A DNA stretch of 64,000 nt from Nonomuraea wenchangensis. Its GTDB lineage: Bacteria; Actinomycetota; Actinomycetes; Streptosporangiales; Streptosporangiaceae. The stretch spans positions 359,986 to 423,985 of the forward strand of contig NZ_FOHX01000007.1 in assembly GCF_900111685.1 (NCBI RefSeq). The letters are read 5' to 3'. Positions 33,525 to 40,854 of the stretch are shown here, one piece after another. The position numbers and the translations under genes were made by a program. The notes under the pieces were generated by a model, which saw only the letters and a list, made by a program, of their open reading frames with translations, ran no database searches and had not been told where the DNA came from. How positions within the stretch are numbered: the stretch's first letter is position 1; the number at the start of each line of letters is the position of its first letter.

Positions 33525-34516
33525 GCTACACAGTCGTGGGCGGCGGCGCCATCGGCGGCACCATCGCCTTCCACCTGGCGAGGGGCGGGCACCGGGTGCG
33601 GCTCGTGGACGCCGACGCCGCGCACGTGGCCGCCGTCCGCGAGCGCGGCCTGGTGCTGCGCCGGGCCGGCGGCGACGAGCGGGCCGAGGTGGACGCGGCC
33701 ACCCTCGAGGAGGTGTCAGGGCCGCTGACGAAAGTCTTGCTGTGCGTCAAGGCCCAGGCCACGGCGACCGCCGCCGCCTGGATCGCGCCCCGCCTGGCCC
33801 CCGGCGGCTACGTCGTCTCGGTCCAGAACGGGCTCAACGAGCCGCTCATCGCCGAGCACGTCGGTCGGGAACGGGTGATCGGCGCGTTCGTCAACCTGTT
33901 CGCCGACGTGGTCGAGCCGGGCGTGATCCGCGACGGCGGCCCGGGGGCGTTCGTCATCGGCGAGCTGGACGGCTCGGCGAGCCCCCGCGTCGACCACCTG
34001 GTGGCCGACCTGGCGCCGCTCGGCGCCAAGGCGACCGGCAACGTCCTCGGCCACCTGTGGTCCAAGCTCGGCTTCGGCGCCATGCTGACCGCGACCGCGC
34101 TGGCCGACGCCCCCATGGCCGACCTCATCGACCGGCACCGGCCGCTGATGCACGCGTTGGTGGCCGAGGTGTTCGCCGTGGCCGGGCGGCTGGGGCTGCG
34201 GCTGGAGCCGTTCGACGCGTTCGAGCCCGCCGCCTATCTTCCGGAGGCCCCCGAGCGGGTACGTGAAGAGGCGACGGACCGTCTGACGGCATGGCTGCGC
34301 ACGCAGCCGAAGGACCGCAGCGGCATCTGGCGCGACATCGCCGTCCGCCACCGTCCCGTCGAGGTTCACGACCACTACCGTGCCGTCCTGGCCGAGGCAG
34401 AGGCCGGGCAGGTGGACACGCCGCTGCTGCGCGGCGTGCTCGCCCGCCTGGCCGACGTCGAGGCCGGACGCGCGCCGATGGGCGAGGAGCACCTCGCCGC
34501 GCTGGAGGACGCCTGA
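33521..34516 (+). CDS. Ketopantoate reductase-like (PanE/ApbA family) dehydrogenase
   Basis: 331 residues, ATGA overlap with the SDR gene. N-terminal Rossmann loop VVGGGAIGGTIAFHLARGG, the NADP phosphate region LVDADAAHV, KVLLCVKAQATATAAAWIAP, and VSVQNGLNEPLI are typical PanE features. The helical C-terminal domain starts near GHLWSKLGFGAMLTATALAD (containing the catalytic Lys). The setting in a catabolic operon argues against pantothenate synthesis; paralogues act as opine- or beta-hydroxyacid-type dehydrogenases. Proposed substrate: the keto form made by a neighbouring enzyme (inference). Confidence 0.85.
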   Translation: MSYTVVGGGAIGGTIAFHLARGGHRVRLVDADAAHVAAVRERGLVLRRAGGDERAEVDAATLEEVSGPLTKVLLCVKAQATATAAAWIAPRLAPGGYVVSVQNGLNEPLIAEHVGRERVIGAFVNLFADVVEPGVIRDGGPGAFVIGELDGSASPRVDHLVADLAPLGAKATGNVLGHLWSKLGFGAMLTATALADAPMADLIDRHRPLMHALVAEVFAVAGRLGLRLEPFDAFEPAAYLPEAPERVREEATDRLTAWLRTQPKDRSGIWRDIAVRHRPVEVHDHYRAVLAEAEAGQVDTPLLRGVLARLADVEAGRAPMGEEHLAALEDA

Positions 34517-35745
34517 TGACCACGCAGAACGAGGCGGCGAACGAGGAGAGCGACCAGGAGGGCGTCGCGGTGGAGCTGCGCGACTGGATCGGCGCTCATC
34601 GCGAGGAACTGATCGCCGACCTGGCCGCGTACGTGTCGCTGGAGACGCCCAGCAACGACAAGGCGCTGCTCGACGCGGGCCTGCGCTGGCTCGACGGCTG
34701 GCTGGAGGAGCGGCTCGGGCCGCCGTCGGCCACCCAGAAGCTGGACGGCGGCGCGTACGGCGGGGCCGGGGGACGCGGCGAGCCGGCCGTGTACGGCGAC
34801 GCCCGCGTCAACGACTACCTGGGCCACGGCGAGGCGCCGGTGCTGTTGCTGGCCCACTACGACACGGTCTGGCCCGCGGGGACGCTGGCCGGCTGGCCGT
34901 TCACCGTGGACGGCGACCTCGCGACCGGCCCAGGCGCGTTCGACATGAAGGCCGGCCTGGTCCAGCTCGTGTGGGCGCTGCGCGCGCTGGACGCCGCCGG
35001 GCTGCCGCGCCCGCCGGTGCGGCTGCTGCTCAACGGTGACGAGGAGATCGGCAGCCCCCTGTCGCGCCCGCTCATCGAGGAGTCCGCCAAGAACGCCGGC
35101 GCGGTGCTCGTCTTCGAGGCGAGCGCGGACGGGGCGCTCAAGACCGCGCGCAAGGGCGTCGGCATCTTTCACCTCTCCATCACCGGCGTCGAGGCGCACG
35201 CCGGGCTCGAACCGGCCAAGGGCGCGAGCGCCATCGACGAGCTGGCCAGGGTCGTGCGCCACCTGCACGACCTCGCCGACCCCGACGCCGGCACCACGCT
35301 CAACGTCGGTGTCGTGTCGGGCGGCACCGGCTCCAACGTGGTCGCCGGCGCGGCCCACGCGGAGGTGGACGTACGGGTGGCCAGCCAGGCCGAGGCGGAC
35401 CGGATCGGGGCGGCGCTCGCCGCGCTGCGGCCTCACGACGAGCGGGCCTCGTTCGAGCTGCGGGGCGGCTGGAACCGGCCGGTGATGGAGCGCGGCCCCG
35501 GCACCGCCCGGCTGTTCGGCCTGGCCCGCGAGGTGGCCGCCGGGATGGGGATCGAGCTGCGGGAGTGCGCGGTGGGCGGGGCCAGCGACGGCAACTTCGC
35601 CGCCGCGCTCGGCGTGCCCGTCCTGGACGGGCTCGGCGCGGTGGGCGACGGGGCCCACGCCCGTCACGAGCACGTGAGCGTCGCCGGAATGCTGGAACGG
35701 TCCGCGCTGACCGCGGGCCTGCTCCACGCCCTGGCCGCCGGCTGA
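34516..35745 (+). CDS. M20 family metallopeptidase (carboxypeptidase/acyl-amino-acid hydrolase)
   Basis: 409 residues; the ATG shares one base with the previous stop (TGATG). M20 catalytic core: LLLAHYDTVWPAGT (His114 metal ligand, Asp116), GPGAFDMKAGLVQ (bridging Asp), LLLNGDEEIGSPLSRP (Glu general base and Glu ligand), and a late HARHEHVSV ligand His. A lid domain (GVEAHAGLEPAKGASA) sits between. Resembles glutamate carboxypeptidase CPG2-type enzymes that cut C-terminal or N-acyl amides. Without a signal peptide it works in the cytoplasm. Last gene of the 29.5-35.7 kb operon. Confidence 0.9.
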   Translation: MTTQNEAANEESDQEGVAVELRDWIGAHREELIADLAAYVSLETPSNDKALLDAGLRWLDGWLEERLGPPSATQKLDGGAYGGAGGRGEPAVYGDARVNDYLGHGEAPVLLLAHYDTVWPAGTLAGWPFTVDGDLATGPGAFDMKAGLVQLVWALRALDAAGLPRPPVRLLLNGDEEIGSPLSRPLIEESAKNAGAVLVFEASADGALKTARKGVGIFHLSITGVEAHAGLEPAKGASAIDELARVVRHLHDLADPDAGTTLNVGVVSGGTGSNVVAGAAHAEVDVRVASQAEADRIGAALAALRPHDERASFELRGGWNRPVMERGPGTARLFGLAREVAAGMGIELRECAVGGASDGNFAAALGVPVLDGLGAVGDGAHARHEHVSVAGMLERSALTAGLLHALAAG

Positions 35746-35839
35746 TCCCCGGAGGGGCCCGTCCGGGCCCCTCCGCCATCACCTGAAGTGGCGCTTGTAC
35801 ACTCTTGGGGTTTCTCGGGGGAAATCGGGGGAGTGGCGC

Positions 35840-36604
35840 GTGCCGCTGGAGCAGGTCCTGGTGCTGCTGGCCGCGGCGGCGGCCGCCGGCTGGATCGACG
35901 CCGTCGTGGGCGGGGGCGGGCTGGTGCAACTGCCCGCCATCATGATCACGGGGCTGCCGCCCGTGGAGGCGATGGCGACCAACAAGCTGTCGTCGGTGTT
36001 CGGCACCGCCTCGGCGGCCGTGGCCTACTCCCGCTCGACCAAGGTGGACCGGCAGGTGGCGCTGCCCGGAGCCGGGCTGGCGGTGCTGAGCGCGGGACTC
36101 GGCGCCTGGGCCGCCGCCGCGATCTCCACCGAGGTGCTGCGCCCGGCCGTGATGGTGGTGCTGCTCGGCGTGGCCGCGTTCGTGACGCTGCGGCCCTCGC
36201 TCGGCGCCCTGCCGCAGCCGCGGTTACGGACCGACCGGCGGGTCGTGGCCGCCGTCGCGGTGGCCGGCGTGGGGATCGCCTTCTACGACGGGATCATGGG
36301 GCCGGGCACCGGAACGTTCCTCATCATCGCCTTCACCACCATCCTCGGGCTGGACTTCGTCTCCGCGTCGGCCTCCGCGAAGATCATCAACGTGGGGACG
36401 AACGTCGGCGCGCTCCTCGTCTTCGGCGTGCAGGGGCACGTGCAGTGGGCGCTGGGGCTCGGCATGGCGGTGTGCAACGTCGCCGGCGCCCAGCTCGGCG
36501 CGCGGATGGCGATCAGGCGCGGCGCGGCCTTCGTCCGGGTGGTGCTGCTGTGCGTGGTGGTCGCCATGGTGGTCAGGCTCGCCTGGCAGCAGTTCGCCGG
36601 CTGA
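35840..36604 (+). CDS. TSUP (TauE/SafE) membrane transporter
   Basis: 254 residues from GTG 35840, with GGGGGAG six bases upstream. Duplicated four-helix halves typical of TauE/SafE: GWIDAVVGGGGLVQLPAIM and NKLSSVFGTASAAVAYSR in the first, FYDGIMGPGTGTFLIIAFTT and SASAKIINVGTNVGAL in the second. Family members export or import sulfite, sulfonates or other small anions. No neighbouring sulfur gene, so the substrate is open. It stands alone after the M20 gene (95-bp gap). Confidence 0.9.
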   Translation: MPLEQVLVLLAAAAAAGWIDAVVGGGGLVQLPAIMITGLPPVEAMATNKLSSVFGTASAAVAYSRSTKVDRQVALPGAGLAVLSAGLGAWAAAAISTEVLRPAVMVVLLGVAAFVTLRPSLGALPQPRLRTDRRVVAAVAVAGVGIAFYDGIMGPGTGTFLIIAFTTILGLDFVSASASAKIINVGTNVGALLVFGVQGHVQWALGLGMAVCNVAGAQLGARMAIRRGAAFVRVVLLCVVVAMVVRLAWQQFAG

Positions 36605-36650
36605 CCTTTTCCCTCTGAACGCGGCAAGGGCGCGGCAATACAATGGAAAG

Positions 36651-37622
36651 GTGCGTGCCAGCCGGTTGCTCTCGCTGCTCCTGCTCCTGCAGACGCGGGG
36701 CCGGATGACCGCGCCCGAGCTCGCCGCCGAGCTGGAGGTCTCGGTCCGCACCGTCTACCGCGACGTCGAGGCGCTGTCGGCGGCCGGCGTGCCGGTCTAC
36801 GCCGACCGCGGCCCGGCGGGCGGCTACCAGCTCCTCGACGGCTACCGCACCCGGCTCAACGGGCTGACCGCCGAGGAGGCGTCCTCGCTGTTCCTGGCCG
36901 GGCTGCCGGGACCGGCCGCCGAGCTCGGGCTGGCCGACGTGGTCGCCACCGCCGAGCTGAAACTCCTCGCCGCGCTGCCGCCCGAGCCGCGCTCGCACGC
37001 CTCACGGATGCGCGAGCGGTTCCTGCTGGACGTGCCGAGCTGGTACCGCTCCGGCGACGACGTGCCGCACCTCGGCGAGGTCGCCGAGGCGGTGTGGGAC
37101 CAGCGGCCGATCCACATCACCTACCGGCGGTGGGGGCAGAAGGAGGTCGACCGGGTGGTCCACCCCTACGGGCTGGTGCTCAAGGGCGGCTCCTGGTATC
37201 TCGTGGCCGCGCCGCCGGGCGGCTCGCCCCGCACCTACCGGGTGGCACGGGTGCTGACCCTGGAGACGCTGCCCGGGCACTTCCAGCGGCCCGAGGGCTT
37301 CGAGCTGGCCGCGTTCTGGACCGGTTACGCCAAGGAGTTCCGCGAGCGGATGTACACCGCCGAGTGCGTGGTCAAGCTCGCGCCCGGGCGGGGGGAGCTG
37401 CTGGCGTTCACCCTGGGCCGGGACGTCGTCGAGGCCGCGCTGGCCGCCGCCGGCGAGCCCGACCCGGAGGGCTGGCTCACGCTCACCCTGCCGGTCGAGT
37501 CGATCACGCACGCGCGCTGGCTGCTGCTGCGCATGGGCGCCGACGTCGAGGTGCTGGAGCCGCCCGAGCTGCGGGCCCTCATGCGCGAGGCCGTGGCCGA
37601 GCTGCACAAGCTCTACGGCTGA
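36651..37622 (+). CDS. WYL-domain (YafY-like) transcriptional regulator
   Basis: 323 residues from GTG 36651 (GGAAAG upstream). HTH_11 winged helix at residues 1-55 (LLLLLQTRGRMTAPELAAEL, VSVRTVYRDVEALSAAG). WYL domain at about 140-215 (WDQRPIHITYRRWG, VVHPYGLVLKGGSWYLVA), with the WYLVA core intact, then a WCX dimerisation part. WYL regulators respond to nucleic-acid-like or small ligands and often control defence, DNA repair or metabolic genes. Its target here is not evident; a LysE-type exporter follows. Confidence 0.92.
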   Translation: MRASRLLSLLLLLQTRGRMTAPELAAELEVSVRTVYRDVEALSAAGVPVYADRGPAGGYQLLDGYRTRLNGLTAEEASSLFLAGLPGPAAELGLADVVATAELKLLAALPPEPRSHASRMRERFLLDVPSWYRSGDDVPHLGEVAEAVWDQRPIHITYRRWGQKEVDRVVHPYGLVLKGGSWYLVAAPPGGSPRTYRVARVLTLETLPGHFQRPEGFELAAFWTGYAKEFRERMYTAECVVKLAPGRGELLAFTLGRDVVEAALAAAGEPDPEGWLTLTLPVESITHARWLLLRMGADVEVLEPPELRALMREAVAELHKLYG

Positions 37623-37670
37623 CGGGACCGCGTAAAAAGGGGCGGCGTGCGGCCTCCCTGGTCTGTCACG

Positions 37671-38291
37671 ATGCCCGCCATGTATCTTCTCGCGTTCGCC
37701 GGCGCGTGCGTCCTGGTCGCCATGGTCCCCGGCGTCAGCACCGCCATCATCCTGCGCCAGACCATCCGCTCCGGCCGCGGCGGCGGCCTGGCGGCCACCC
37801 TCGGCAACGAGACCGGCATCCTGCTGTGGGGCCTCGCCGCCGCGTTCGGGCTGTCGGCGCTGCTCGTCGCCTCCCAGCTCGCGTACGACGTCATGCGCGT
37901 CGCCGGCGCGGTCGTCCTGGTCGTGATGGGCGTGCAGGCCCTCCGCCAGGCGCGCAAGGGCGCCCCGGCCCCCGAGGTCGCCACCGCCCCAGGACGGCGG
38001 GCCGCCTACCTCGCCGGGCTCGGCACCTGCCTGGCCAACCCCAAGGCGGCGGTGTTCGCGCTGTCGTTCCTGCCGCAGTTCGTCCCCGCCGGGCAGGCCG
38101 GGCCCGCCACCCTCGTCACCCTCGCCGTCGTGTGGGTGCTCATCGACCTGCTCTGGTACGGCCTGCTCATCTGGGCCGTCGCCAGGGCCGCCGACTGGCT
38201 CGGCCGGCCGGCGGTGCGCCGCCGCCTGGAGCAGATCTCCGGCATTGTGCTCATCGGCCTCGGCGTACGGCTGGTCGCCGAGTCCCGGTGA
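37671..38291 (+). CDS. LysE/RhtB family exporter
   Basis: 206 residues from ATG 37671 (or ATG 37680, three codons later). Six helices with the family motif VPGVSTAIILRQTIRSGRGG in the first loop and ANPKAAVFALSFLPQFV in the middle. Such proteins export amino acids such as lysine, threonine or homoserine lactone. The 48-bp gap after the WYL regulator suggests possible control by it. Confidence 0.88.
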   Translation: MPAMYLLAFAGACVLVAMVPGVSTAIILRQTIRSGRGGGLAATLGNETGILLWGLAAAFGLSALLVASQLAYDVMRVAGAVVLVVMGVQALRQARKGAPAPEVATAPGRRAAYLAGLGTCLANPKAAVFALSFLPQFVPAGQAGPATLVTLAVVWVLIDLLWYGLLIWAVARAADWLGRPAVRRRLEQISGIVLIGLGVRLVAESR

Positions 38292-38317
38292 CGACCGGCC
38301 TGGACTACCGTTAGGAC

Positions 38318-38530
38318 ATGACCGACGACCTGGCGACCCTGATGCGGCAGACGCAGGACGACGACCCCCTGCTGGCCCTGCGGGCCACCACCGCGCTGCG
38401 CCGCGAGCTCGAACGCCTGGAGGCCGGCCAGGTCCGCCGGGCCCGCGTCGCCGGGCTCGCCTGGTCGCAGATCGCCGACGCGATCGGGGTCAGCAAGCAG
38501 GCCGTCCACAAGAAGTACGGCCGCCGCTGA
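38318..38530 (+). CDS. Small helix-turn-helix protein
   Basis: A 70-residue protein, wholly one HTH: acidic start (MTDDLATLMRQTQDDDPLLA), a long helix RRELERLEAGQVRRARVAG, and the recognition motif LAWSQIADAIGVSKQAVHKKYGRR, as in many actinobacterial mini-regulators. It probably binds DNA as a dimer. Begins 26 bp after the LysE gene. Confidence 0.8.
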   Translation: MTDDLATLMRQTQDDDPLLALRATTALRRELERLEAGQVRRARVAGLAWSQIADAIGVSKQAVHKKYGRR

Positions 38531-38545
38531 CCGCTCACCGGCCGC

Positions 38546-39511
38546 TCACTGGCCTCCGTGGACCTGGCGGTAGCGGGACGGCGCGATGCCATACCTGGTG
38601 GTGAACGCCTGCCGGAGGGTCTCGGCGGAGCCGAAGCCGCAGCGGGCCGCGACGGCCGGCATCGGCAGGGACGTGCCGGCCAGCAGGTGGGCGGCGGCCT
38701 CCAGGCGGGCGTGCCTGACGTACTGCCCGGGCGTGCGGCCGAGGTGGGCGAGGAACAGCCGGGTCAGGTGCCGGACGCTGATCCCCGCGCGGGCGGCGAG
38801 CGCGGCGGCGGACAGGTCGCCGTCCAGCCCGGCGAGCACGTGCTCGACCACGCCGCGCACCACGTCGTTGCCGGGCGGCGGGGCGGCGGTGAAGATGCTC
38901 ATCTGCGCCTGGTTGCCGGGCCGCTGCAGGTAGATCACCAGGTGGCGGGCGATCAGCCGGGCCATCTCGGCGCCGTGGTCCTCCTCGATCAGCGCGATCG
39001 ACAGGTCCAGCGCGCTGGTCACCCCGGCGGAGGTGATGACGTTGCCGTCCCGGATGTAGATGGGGTCGGCGTCCACGGTCACCTCGGGGTGCCGGGCGGC
39101 CAGCTCGGTGGCGTAGCGCCAGTGGGTGGTGACGCGCCGCCCCTCCAGCAGGCCGGCGGCGGCCAGGATGCCCGCGCCGGTGCAGATGGAGGCGATGCGG
39201 CGGCTCTCGCGGGCCAGCCGGCGTACGTGGGCGACGATCAGCGGGTTGCCCGCGGCCTTCTCGTGCCCGAGCCCGCCGGAGACGAGCACGGTGTCGAACG
39301 GGCCGGTGACGCGCTCCAGCGGTTGGCCGCCCTGCAGGCTCAGCCCGGTGGGCAGGCTGATCGGGCGCCCACCCGGCGTCAGCAGCACGGTGCGGTACGG
39401 GACGCGGGCGCGCCCGTACTCGCTGACCATGCCGAGGCTCGTGGTGACGCAGGCGATGTCGATCAGCTCGGCGCCGTCGTAGCCGACGACCGCGATCCGG
39501 CGCACGTCCAT
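38546..39511 (-). CDS. GlxA-type regulator (DJ-1/PfpI plus AraC)
   Basis: 321 residues: N-terminal DJ-1/PfpI-like domain (IAVVGYDGAELIDIACVTTS, VLVSGGLGHEKAAG, IASICTGAGILAAAGLLEGR with the nucleophile-position Cys, THWRYATELA) and C-terminal AraC double helix-turn-helix (SAAALAARAGISVRHLTRLF, then MPAVAARCGFGSAETLRQAF). GlxA/ArgR-like proteins act as nitrogen or amine catabolism regulators in several bacteria. Convergent with the mini-HTH gene. Confidence 0.92.
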   Translation of the reverse strand: MDVRRIAVVGYDGAELIDIACVTTSLGMVSEYGRARVPYRTVLLTPGGRPISLPTGLSLQGGQPLERVTGPFDTVLVSGGLGHEKAAGNPLIVAHVRRLARESRRIASICTGAGILAAAGLLEGRRVTTHWRYATELAARHPEVTVDADPIYIRDGNVITSAGVTSALDLSIALIEEDHGAEMARLIARHLVIYLQRPGNQAQMSIFTAAPPPGNDVVRGVVEHVLAGLDGDLSAAALAARAGISVRHLTRLFLAHLGRTPGQYVRHARLEAAAHLLAGTSLPMPAVAARCGFGSAETLRQAFTTRYGIAPSRYRQVHGGQ

Positions 39512-39520
39512 GAGACGAAT

Positions 39521-40216
39521 CTAGTTCGCTTTCCCGGCGGAAGCGGCGTACCGGCTCATGACCGGGTCAACGGCGAACCGGACCGGCCGGCACACCGTCT
39601 GCCCGTGCTCCAGGAACAGCGCGTCCCGTGAGACGTACCGGCCGAGGTCGGCCTGTACGTGCCCGGACAGGTCGCAGGCCGCGCAGCCGCCGCCGTCCCA
39701 GTCCACGGCGGTGCGCGCCACGGCGTCGAACAACGTCTCCGCGCCCGTGTTGGTGAACGGCGCGGCCTCCCGCAGCGTGTCGAGGTCGCCGTAGAGCTCC
39801 GAGACCGGCAGCCAGCCGTCCGCCGGCCGGAACTCCGGCCAGGCCAGCACCACCAGGTCGGGGACCACCGGGCGCAGCAGCGGGAAGCGGGCGTGCCAGA
39901 AGCGGCCGTCCACCAGCAGGCCCCTGACCCGGGTGGGGATGCCGCAGGCCCGGGAGACGGCCTCCAGCACCGCCAGGCGCTGGCTGCACGACCCCCGGGC
40001 GCGGCGCAGGGTGCGGGACGCCGGCTGCTCGTCGTCCAGGGCGTACACGGGCCGTACCCGGGCGGCGATGAGCCGGTGCGCGGCGACCAGCAGGCCCCGT
40101 CCCGCCGCCCCGCCCGCGCGGGCCTCGGCGGCGAGCGCGAGCACCCGCGGATGGTCGTGGTCGAGGATCGGCGTGGCGGCGAGGTACGGCGCGCTCTCCG
40201 CGCCCGAGATGCTCAT
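39521..40216 (-). CDS. Transglutaminase-like domain protein
   Basis: 231 residues without signal peptide. The core GSCSQRLAVLEAVSRACGIP and a following DGRFWHARFP supply the Cys and His of a transglutaminase/papain-like fold; an Asp appears in VVPDLVVLAWPEF. Actinobacterial members of this group sit in varied contexts and are mostly uncharacterised hydrolases or cross-linkers. A CAACD near the C-terminus could bind metal. Nine bases upstream of the GlxA gene, so the two may be cotranscribed. Confidence 0.72.
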   Translation of the reverse strand: MSISGAESAPYLAATPILDHDHPRVLALAAEARAGGAAGRGLLVAAHRLIAARVRPVYALDDEQPASRTLRRARGSCSQRLAVLEAVSRACGIPTRVRGLLVDGRFWHARFPLLRPVVPDLVVLAWPEFRPADGWLPVSELYGDLDTLREAAPFTNTGAETLFDAVARTAVDWDGGGCAACDLSGHVQADLGRYVSRDALFLEHGQTVCRPVRFAVDPVMSRYAASAGKAN

Positions 40217-40285
40217 GGAACGGGAGCATAGGGACGCCCCCGCCCCTGAAGAGACACCATTGGCGAAATCAGAGGCTCCGCCGCG

Positions 40286-40726
40286 TCAGTCGCAGCGCCT
40301 GTCCGCCCAGCCGTCGTCGTCGTACATGCCGTCCAGATGGATGATCACTGAGCTGGTGCCGGAGGTGCCGTCCACAGAGGCCCCGGGCTCGTCGAACAGC
40401 GTGAAGGCCGCCACCTCGTAGTCGCCGAGGTCTCCGTCGGGGTCTTCGATCCTCGCCTGGCGGTAGTGGTCCAGCACTTCCTGGACGCGCCGCTCGGTGA
40501 AGAGCTCGAAGCGGATGGTGTACAGGCAGTCGCCGGAGTCGCCGCTCACCTCGACCTGCGGGTCGAAGTACCCGAAGCCTGTCCCGGGTGGCAGCGGATA
40601 CTCCCGGATGCGGTCCACCATCCGCGCCAGCCGTTGGTCATTGATCCACACCGGCACCATGACGCGCGCCGCGAGCAGCAGGAGCGGCACCAGGAGCAAG
40701 GCCAGGCAGCCGCTCCGGCGAGCCAT
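40286..40726 (-). CDS. Small membrane-anchored/secreted protein of unknown function
   Basis: 146 residues from ATG 40726: a basic start (MARRSGC), one hydrophobic helix (LALLLVPLLLLAARVMVPVW) and an outer domain with two Cys (DCLYTIRFELF and RRCD) that could pair. I do not recognise a family. An upstream GTG at about 40802 would add 25 residues ending in a basic stretch before the helix; neither start has a good ribosome binding site. Confidence 0.55.
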   Translation of the reverse strand: MARRSGCLALLLVPLLLLAARVMVPVWINDQRLARMVDRIREYPLPPGTGFGYFDPQVEVSGDSGDCLYTIRFELFTERRVQEVLDHYRQARIEDPDGDLGDYEVAAFTLFDEPGASVDGTSGTSSVIIHLDGMYDDDGWADRRCD

Positions 40727-40854
40727 GCGTGAACGTCCGGACTTCTGCGGCGGTGCCGGTGTGGACGGGGCCCGGGGGATGGACTCAGGGATCAGAGGCA
40801 CCCTGCTGAGTCTGCTTCTGTTCGGCCTGCTTCGGCAACGGGAGGGCGGGGCGG

